Source: an uncultured Clostridium sp. (GTDB lineage: Bacteria; Bacillota; Clostridia; TANB77; CAG-508). From it: a stretch of DNA of 10,861 nucleotides. The DNA lies in assembly GCA_945937855.1 (NCBI GenBank), contig CAMEUC010000031.1, positions 1 through 10,861 on the forward strand, in the 5' to 3' direction. This document shows, in pieces, positions 6,011-10,325 of this stretch; positions within the stretch are counted from its first letter, which is position 1; each line of letters opens with the position of its first letter. The notes below the pieces were generated by a model. That model worked only from the letters and a program-made list of their open reading frames with translations. It ran no database searches and had not been told where the DNA came from. A program made the translations under genes and the position numbers.

Positions 6011-7146
6011 AACATTTTTTAAAGTAGTAAATAAATACAAATTCTTAATTATTATATACACAGCAATGCTAATACTATTTGCTGGATTTAATATGCAAAC
6101 AAGTCAAAATAGTACAAATTTTGTTGCAGAGAAGCCAGATGTATTAATTATTAATAATGATAAAGAACAAAAATTAAGTAAAAATTTAGTAGAGTACATA
6201 GAAAAAAATAGTAATATTGTTGATATAGAAAACGATGAAGAAGCAAGAAATGATGCTCTATTTTATAGAGATGTAAGTTATATTATATACATACCTGAAA
6301 ATTATAGTAAAGACTTTTTAAATGGACTTAATCCAGAAATAAATATAAAAAGTGCTGGTGATGCAGGTTCTTCTTATGCGGAAATGATGCTTACTCGTTA
6401 TATTAAAGTGGCAAATCTTTATCAAAAAGAGCTACAAAATGAAGATGAATTGATAAAAACAATAAATGAAACTTTAGAAAAAGAAGCTGAAACAGAAATT
6501 ACATCAAAATTAGATACCAATAATTTAAGCAAAGCAGTATTTTATTATAACTTTATGAATTATAGTATTTTAGCAGGATGTGTATATGTAATATGCATAA
6601 TAATATCAAGTTTTAGAGAAGAAAAAATTAGAAAAAGAACAATTATAAGTAGTATGAATTATAAAAAATACAATAGACAATTACTTGTGTCAAATGGAAT
6701 GCTAGCATTTATATTGTGGTTTTTATATGTTGTACTTAGCTTTATACTAATTGGAGATATAATGTTTACAGCTCATGGACTAATATTAATAGCAAATTCT
6801 TTTGTATTTTCAATATGTAGCTTAACAATAGCATTTTTAATTGCAAACTTAATCAATAATAAAAATGCGATTAACGGAATTATAAATGTTGTAGCACTTC
6901 GGTTCAAGCTTTTTATGTGGTGCTTTTGTGCCAGTAGAATGGTTGCCAGACACTATATTAAAAATAGCTCATATTTTACCTTCATATTGGTATATACAAA
7001 CTAATGAAGCTGTAAAAACATTAGAAACAATTAATTTTGAAACATTAAAACCTGTATTAATAAATATGGGAGTAGTACTACTATTTTCATTATTCTTTGT
7101 AGTAGTAACTAATATAATTACGAAAAAGAAAAGAAAAATAGATTAA
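5997..7146 (+). CDS. ABC-2 type permease 2, read through a CTT-CGG +1 frameshift
   Basis: With C6900 skipped this is a 382-aa ABC-2 permease with the same plan as permease 1: an N-terminal helix (about 15-32), an extracytoplasmic domain, and five further helices. The last two (about 297-318 and 355-375) lie beyond the shift point. The zero frame gives 335 aa with an unrelated cysteine/arginine-rich tail replacing those helices, stopping at 7002-7004. The shift joins L301 (CTT) to G302 (GGT), and the restored sequence GSSFLCGAFVPVEWLP is the typical ABC-2 segment with the conserved aromatic-proline region. The start overlaps the permease 1 stop by 14 bases and has AAGGAGG at 5983-5989. Unlike the other two, an unshifted product here could still insert in the membrane. 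Confidence 0.83.
6897..6902 (+). promoter_or_regulatory. Candidate +1 programmed frameshift site 3 (CTTCGG) in the permease 2 gene
   Basis: Zero-frame codons are GCA-CTT-CGG-TTC, with a stop 34 codons after CGG. Skipping C6900 gives CTT-GGT-TCA and restores the C-terminal membrane helices. The junction residues are Leu301-Gly302. The 11-base context is ACTTCGGTTCA. Confidence 0.72.
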
Positions 7147-7215
7147 AAGGAGAAAATAATATTGAAATTGATGGTGAAATAGGAAGTATAGATATAGAAT
7201 TTGAGGAGGAATAGA
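7147..7215 (+). pseudogene. Short remnant of an unidentified envelope-stress type gene
   Basis: A strong AAAGGAG (7145-7151) just after the permease 2 stop is followed not by an ATG but by an ATT-initiated stretch reading IEIDGEIGSIDIEFEEE to a TAG at 7213-7215. The alternating G-x-I pattern resembles the beta-strand ends of LiaF- or DUF4097-type proteins, but the piece is too short to assign. It may be the scar of an internal deletion, or simply spacer. Confidence 0.3.
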
Positions 7216-7221
7216 AGTTTT

Positions 7222-7419
7222 ATGAAAAAGAGATTATATAAGATTGAGCAAGGTAAAAAATTAGATGGAGTATGTGGAGGTATTGCGGAATATTTTGACA
7301 TAGACCCAACATTAGTAAGACTTACATGGATTTTATTTACTGCTTGTGCTGGTAGTGGAATAATTGCATATATAATTGCTGCAATTGTTATGCCAAGAAA
7401 ATCAGATGTAATAGAATAA
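7222..7419 (+). CDS. PspC domain membrane protein
   Basis: A 65-aa protein consisting of one PspC domain, a family linked to phage-shock and envelope-stress responses. The pattern KKLDGVCGGIAEYFDIDPTL (about residues 11-30) followed by VRL.WI and a hydrophobic segment ending in a short AIVMP turn is diagnostic. There is one, possibly re-entrant, membrane stretch at about 33-57. The ATG at 7222 is preferred over the upstream in-frame TTG at 7201 because GAGGAGG (7203-7209) lies between them at a usable distance. The gene is 75 bases after the exporter operon and is probably co-transcribed. PspC genes often accompany ABC exporters and DUF4097 proteins in Clostridia; a DUF4097-like remnant lies downstream. 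Confidence 0.87.
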   Translation: MKKRLYKIEQGKKLDGVCGGIAEYFDIDPTLVRLTWILFTACAGSGIIAYIIAAIVMPRKSDVIE

Positions 7420-7523
7420 TAGAAATAGGTAATTCATTTTCAAGTGAATATTTAGGAATGTTTTTAAGTATGGGAATGCTAGTAGGAGAAGCAACAGATT
7501 CATATATAAAAAAAGATAAATAG
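7410..7523 (+). pseudogene. C-terminal fragment of an unidentified membrane protein
   Basis: A reading frame overlapping the end of the PspC gene gives a hydrophobic, glycine/methionine-rich stretch (YLGMFLSMGMLVGEATDSY) followed by a KKDK tail and a TAG. It has no ribosome binding site or proper start. It looks like the tail of a small glycine-zipper membrane protein whose 5' part is gone. Its end falls inside the second copy of the 17-base repeat (7515-7531). A small real gene starting at an internal ATG cannot be excluded. Confidence 0.35.
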
Positions 7524-7531
7524 TAATTTGT
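7515..7531 (+). repeat. Dispersed 17-base leader repeat, copy 2
   Basis: This copy is identical to 2654-2670 and 9103-9119, but it lacks an adjacent TATAAT promoter. It spans the stop of a gene fragment and lies 12 bases before the next gene, as if a deletion had brought it there. Confidence 0.8.
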
Positions 7532-7543
7532 TGAGGTAATAAA

Positions 7544-8038
7544 ATGGTTTTAGTAATTGAATGTATTATAATATGTATATTATTTTCTCTTGGGATATTT
7601 ATACCGCTATATAAAAATCCAGTTGGACAAATTATGTCATATCCGAAGAAGATAAGAGAAAGAGTGCAAAGTTTGCCACAATATAAAGATTGTATTAAGA
7701 AAAAAGAGAAATTTCATTTATTAATAAAAATGATTTCAATTTTTATTTTTGCATTGATACTTTATATTATTGCATATATGTCTGGCGCAAAAACTTTTAT
7801 TCAAGTATTTAAATATGTTTTTACAATATTTTTTGTTGTAAATCTATATGATTTATTAATTATGGATTTATTAATATTTAGAAATATAAAAAAATTTAGA
7901 ATACCTGGTACAGAAGATATGGATAAAGAATATAAAGAATGTTGGCATCATATAAGAGGATTTTTTATAGGAATTGGAATAGGAATTATAGTATCTTTAA
8001 TATCAACATTATATATTCAAATATTTAATATAATATAA
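7544..8038 (+). CDS. Four-helix integral membrane protein of unknown function
   Basis: A 164-aa membrane protein with helices at about residues 2-22, 61-81, 88-112 and 136-160. A conserved-looking YPKKIRERV segment follows the first helix, and a PGTEDM segment near 121-126 precedes the last. I recall this arrangement from uncharacterised clostridial membrane proteins found near ABC exporters and regulators, but no function is known. A weak GAGG lies at 7533-7536, 7 bases before the ATG. It stands between two gene fragments but is itself intact. The final helix is glycine/isoleucine-rich, suggesting helix packing. Membrane location is confident; function is not. Confidence 0.7.
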   Translation: MVLVIECIIICILFSLGIFIPLYKNPVGQIMSYPKKIRERVQSLPQYKDCIKKKEKFHLLIKMISIFIFALILYIIAYMSGAKTFIQVFKYVFTIFFVVNLYDLLIMDLLIFRNIKKFRIPGTEDMDKEYKECWHHIRGFFIGIGIGIIVSLISTLYIQIFNII

Positions 8039-8042
8039 AAAA

Positions 8043-8225
8043 ATTACAATTTATCAATCTGAGATAAGTGCTTCTCTTAGAAATGTAGAAATAGGAAAAA
8101 CTAATGAAATATATATTGATGCTAAAACTACTTTGGGTAGAACAAAAGTAAATAATAGCTATCAAAAATCAGATGTAACACTAACTATTAAAAATCAATG
8201 TGGAGATATAGAAATAGATAATTAA
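8043..8225 (+). pseudogene. C-terminal remnant resembling a DUF4097 beta-helical protein
   Basis: An open stretch of about 60 codons ends in TAA at 8223-8225. Its pattern (SLRNVEIGKTNEIYIDAKTT, then LGRTKVNNS, and a final IKNQCGDIEI) matches the repeating beta-strand C-terminus of DUF4097-type proteins, which commonly sit beside PspC genes and envelope-stress regulators. There is no start codon or ribosome binding site and the normal N-terminal two-thirds is absent, so this is a truncated gene. It begins within a few bases of the previous gene's stop, pointing to a deletion. With the terminator and promoter that follow, it accounts for the gene-free stretch 8039-8397. Confidence 0.6.
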
Positions 8226-8229
8226 AATT

Positions 8230-8260
8230 GCAGATCGATAAAAAGATTTGCTCTTTTTAT
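8230..8260 (+). terminator. Terminator with two mutually exclusive hairpins
   Basis: GCAGATC (8230-8236) can pair with GATTTGC (8245-8251), with one G-T pair and a T-rich tail. Alternatively ATAAAAAGA (8238-8246) can pair perfectly with TCTTTTTAT (8252-8260). The region runs straight into an extended -10 promoter. The related sequence at 9051-9080 conserves the first hairpin. Confidence 0.55.
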
Positions 8261-8268
8261 GATATAAT
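8258..8268 (+). promoter_or_regulatory. Extended -10 promoter for the XRE regulator gene
   Basis: TATG-A-TATAAT matches the Gram-positive TRTGnTATAAT extended -10 exactly, with no clear -35. The leader to the ATG at 8398 is about 120 bases and includes the inverted repeat TGTAAAA-TACT-TTTTACA near 8293-8310, which could be an operator or a leader hairpin. Confidence 0.6.
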
Positions 8269-8397
8269 ATGGTAAAAAATAATTGAGATATATATGTAAA
8301 ATACTTTTTACACTTTAAAAAAAAATATCTATGTAAAAAACTTTTGATAGACAAAAATTTTTTTTTAATATAAATTTGTATTTGGGAGGGAAACAAA

Positions 8398-8985
8398 ATG
8401 AATATTGGTAACCAAATAAAAAAATATAGAGAACAGTTAAAGATTTCACAAGAGGAATTGGCTGATAAAATTTTTGTAACAAGACAAACAATTTCAAATT
8501 GGGAAAATAATAAAAATTATCCTGATATAAAAAGTTTATCATTGCTTAGTTATAACCTTAATGTTTCTCTAGATGATTTAATTAAAGGAGATGTTGAGAA
8601 AATGAAAGAAATTATAGATGAAAAAGAAATAAAAAAATTAAATTTTTATAGTAAAATTTTAACAATATGTTTTGCAGTTTTAATTTTATTAGCAGTACCA
8701 TTGTTTATATGGCTTGAAAGATATGCTTTTATACCAATGGGAATAGTTTTTATTATTACAATGTTTTGTGCATTAAAAGTTGAAAAATTAAAAAAAGATA
8801 ATGATATACAAACATATAAAGAAATAGTTGCATTTTCAGAAGGCAAAAAATTAAATATGATTGATAAACAAGTTGAAATTGGAAAAAGACCATATCAGAA
8901 AATTTTGTTAGCTGTTGGAAGTGCTATTATTACTATGCTAATATGCTTTTTAATAGGATTATTAATGAATTTTTTCTTGAATTAA
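8398..8985 (+). CDS. XRE family HTH regulator with C-terminal membrane helices
   Basis: A 195-aa protein. Residues about 5-60 are a Cro/C1-type helix-turn-helix (IGNQIKKYREQLKISQEELA, then TRQTISNWENNKNYPD), the standard XRE pattern. A charged linker follows, then hydrophobic segments at about 82-101, 106-123 and 163-190, so the regulator is anchored in the membrane. Such membrane-tethered XRE proteins are common in Bacillota beside ABC exporters and peptide-sensing genes. The start is set by GGGAGGG at 8385-8391. It has its own promoter (8258-8268) and a terminator-like hairpin (9051-9080). Its target is unknown; the neighbouring membrane genes or its own promoter are likely. Confidence 0.88.
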   Translation: MNIGNQIKKYREQLKISQEELADKIFVTRQTISNWENNKNYPDIKSLSLLSYNLNVSLDDLIKGDVEKMKEIIDEKEIKKLNFYSKILTICFAVLILLAVPLFIWLERYAFIPMGIVFIITMFCALKVEKLKKDNDIQTYKEIVAFSEGKKLNMIDKQVEIGKRPYQKILLAVGSAIITMLICFLIGLLMNFFLN

Positions 8986-9050
8986 ATTGTTTATTAAGTT
9001 AAATATATAAAAGAATTTATAATTACTAAAACATCATATTACAAATTATC

Positions 9051-9080
9051 AAGCAGATCTTATAACGAGATTTGCTTTTC
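9051..9080 (+). terminator. Terminator after the XRE gene
   Basis: AAGCAGATCT (9051-9060) pairs with AGATTTGCTT (9068-9077), with one G-T pair and a 7-base loop, followed by TTC and T residues. It is a close relative of the hairpin at 8230-8251 and likewise runs into an extended -10 promoter. Confidence 0.6.
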
Positions 9081-9081
9081 T

Positions 9082-9092
9082 TATGGTATAAT
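9082..9092 (+). promoter_or_regulatory. Extended -10 promoter of an orphan leader RNA
   Basis: TATG-G-TATAAT is a TRTGnTATAAT extended -10 with no convincing -35. Transcription would start near 9099, at the third copy of the 17-base repeat. Confidence 0.6.
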
Positions 9093-9098
9093 ATAATT

Positions 9099-9169
9099 GA
9101 AAGATAAATAGTAATTTGTAGGTTAGATGAAAAAATACGAGTAAAATATATTTACTTGTATTTTTTGAC
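9099..9169 (+). ncRNA. Candidate short leader/attenuator RNA (repeat copy 3 plus terminator hairpin)
   Basis: After the promoter at 9082-9092 comes repeat copy 3 (9103-9119), then a 16-base stem. A9130 to A9145 pairs with T9151 to T9166 around a 5-base loop, with one G-T pair, and the right arm ends in six T residues. A transcript would end near 9166, about 70 bases long, with no reading frame. It has the form of an attenuator, but the gene that follows has its own promoter at 9207. It could be the leftover leader of a lost resistance gene or a small RNA. Confidence 0.45.
9103..9119 (+). repeat. Dispersed 17-base leader repeat, copy 3
   Basis: GATAAATAGTAATTTGT, identical to 2654-2670 and 7515-7531. 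As in copy 1, it lies about 10 bases downstream of an extended -10 and is followed by AG and a TAGAT-containing stretch. Confidence 0.85.
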
Positions 9170-9172
9170 CGT

Positions 9173-9200
9173 TTATCTAAAAATAATACCTCTTATCTAA
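9173..9200 (+). promoter_or_regulatory. Direct-repeat operator, probable LytTR binding site
   Basis: TTATCTAA occurs at 9173-9180 and again at 9193-9200, 20 bases start to start. LytTR-domain regulators such as AgrA bind pairs of about 9-base direct repeats separated by about 12 bases on one face of the helix. The second copy ends six bases before the -35 at 9207, a normal activator position. The gene downstream encodes a LytTR protein, so autoregulation is likely. Confidence 0.6.
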
Positions 9201-9206
9201 TTTTTA

Positions 9207-9235
9207 TAGACATATTTTTTGTAAAATTGTATAAT
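9207..9235 (+). promoter_or_regulatory. Sigma-A promoter of the LytTR operon
   Basis: TAGACA (9207-9212), a 17-base spacer, then a perfect TATAAT (9230-9235). It drives the three-gene unit ending at the terminator 10266-10299. Confidence 0.75.
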
Positions 9236-9268
9236 TAAAACAACAACAGAGAGGAATGAAATTTTGTT

Positions 9269-9724
9269 ATGAATATTAATATAAATAAATCTGTAAATAA
9301 AAGGTTAAATAAAGATGAAGTAAACATTAATATTGAATTCCCTGAAAATTATAATAAAATAGAAAATTTAATTGAACATATTAAAGAATTTGATAAAAGG
9401 AAAATGGCTGTATATGATGGATATAATATTGTACAAATTAAAGTTGAAGATATAATGTATTTTTATAGTGATGGAAATTATAATTTTTGCAAAACTAATA
9501 ATAAAGAATATAGAGTAAAAAACAAACTATATGAAATAGATAAAGTAAGTAATGATTTTGTTAGAATATCCAAAGGGTGTATTATAAATATTAAGCAAGT
9601 TAAAAGTTTTGATATAGGTGAAAACAGAAATATAATTGTTAAATTTAATGATGACTCTGAACAATATGTTGCAAGAAGAAAAATCAAAGAAGTTATGAAC
9701 TATTTAGATGAAAGGATGATATAG
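9269..9724 (+). CDS. LytTR family DNA-binding transcriptional regulator
   Basis: A 151-aa protein with a short N-terminal region (1-45) and a C-terminal LytTR DNA-binding domain (about 48-148). Family marks are IMYFYSDGNYNFCKT, then L-x-E-I-D-K, F-V-R-I-S-K-G-C-I-I-N-I-K-Q-V, and a terminal Y-V-A-R-R-K-I-K-E. There is no receiver domain, so it belongs to the stand-alone type that works with a membrane partner. The gene after it is a small membrane protein of the DUF3021-like class, the usual partner. A purine-rich GAGAGGA (9249-9255) lies 13 bases before the ATG, a rather long spacing. The direct repeats at 9173-9200 fit autoregulation. The signal sensed is unknown. Confidence 0.92.
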   Translation: MNININKSVNKRLNKDEVNINIEFPENYNKIENLIEHIKEFDKRKMAVYDGYNIVQIKVEDIMYFYSDGNYNFCKTNNKEYRVKNKLYEIDKVSNDFVRISKGCIINIKQVKSFDIGENRNIIVKFNDDSEQYVARRKIKEVMNYLDERMI

Positions 9725-9725
9725 T

Positions 9726-10001
9726 ATGAAATTTTTAAAAAAATATTACATTTATGCTATTGAACTTATACTTGGTAATATAATATTTAATATTGTTTAT
9801 GCAACAATCAAAACATTAACTTTTTACGAAATTGGATCTACAAATGAAAGTTTTATTGCTAATATGATATCAAGTTTTTCTGAAACATTTATAATTTATA
9901 TTGTATTTTATATAATATCTGTTGTTTTGCAAATTTCATATGATAAGTCTATAGTAAATAAATTAAATAACAAATTAAAGAAAACAAAGGAAAGGGGGTA
10001 A
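9726..10001 (+). CDS. Small DUF3021-like membrane protein, partner of the LytTR regulator
   Basis: A 91-aa membrane protein with two helices (about 9-30 and 52-71) and a basic tail (KLNNKLKKTKERG). It starts two bases after the LytTR stop. LytTR genes in Bacillota are often followed directly by a DUF3021 gene; that family is usually about 130-150 aa with four helices, so this one would be a short form lacking a helix pair. The assignment rests on position and general character. It may hold the regulator inactive at the membrane, as proposed for membrane partners of other LytTR regulatory systems. The frame ends in a run of G (GGGGG at 9994-9998) that doubles as the ribosome binding site for the next gene. 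Confidence 0.6.
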   Translation: MKFLKKYYIYAIELILGNIIFNIVYATIKTLTFYEIGSTNESFIANMISSFSETFIIYIVFYIISVVLQISYDKSIVNKLNNKLKKTKERG

Positions 10002-10006
10002 TTATT

Positions 10007-10258
10007 ATGAACAATAAAAAAGTTGTTATTGGAATAATACTTGCTATATTAGTGACAGTTGCTATTGGATTTGGGATTTTTAAAGCAACACATAATGAAG
10101 ATTATTTATATAATCAAGATGGAACAGTAGTTGATGGCAAAAAAGATTTAATAGAAAGCATAAAGAAAATGGAAAATGCAGAAGAAAGAAAAAACAAAAT
10201 AGATTTTTCTGTAGAACATAATATTTTAACTCAACAAGAAGCTAATGAATTATATTAG
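10007..10258 (+). CDS. Small single-pass membrane-anchored protein
   Basis: An 83-aa protein with one N-terminal membrane segment (about residues 5-26) and a charged 55-residue domain, probably outside the cell. There is no lipobox cysteine, so it is an anchored rather than lipoprotein form. The end, NILTQQEANELY, resembles the short helix-turn motif seen in SHOCT/DUF2680-like small domains, but this is weak. AAAGGGGG at 9991-9998 gives a good ribosome binding site. It is the last gene of the LytTR operon and is followed by a strong terminator. It is unrecognised; a sensor or accessory role with LytTR/DUF3021 is inferred from position only. Confidence 0.65.
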   Translation: MNNKKVVIGIILAILVTVAIGFGIFKATHNEDYLYNQDGTVVDGKKDLIESIKKMENAEERKNKIDFSVEHNILTQQEANELY

Positions 10259-10265
10259 AAAATTT

Positions 10266-10299
10266 AAAGAAGAATAGAAATAAATCTATTCTTCTTTTT
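10266..10299 (+). terminator. Rho-independent terminator of the LytTR operon
   Basis: AAAGAAGAATAGA (10266-10278) pairs perfectly with TCTATTCTTCTTT (10285-10297) around a 6-base loop and continues into T residues. Confidence 0.88.
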
Positions 10300-10325
10300 A
10301 TATGTAAAAGAAAGAGGTGTTATTT

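Noticed and set aside
3889..7146. Three independent frameshift mutations making ordinary pseudogenes
   Set aside because: All three are the same single-C change at the same hexamer in the same phase, and the rest of each gene is intact with conserved motifs. Ordinary decay would scatter different lesions. The artefact version (a systematic basecall error) is not rejected and is listed as a test.
7201..7221. TTG at 7201 as the PspC start
   Set aside because: The GAGGAGG ribosome binding site lies downstream of this TTG, and the ATG at 7222 fits the family N-terminus.
8181..8542. Minus-strand frames across the promoter region before the XRE gene
   Set aside because: Their phenylalanine/tyrosine/lysine-rich translations are what AT-rich non-coding DNA gives, and they overlap the XRE gene and its promoter.
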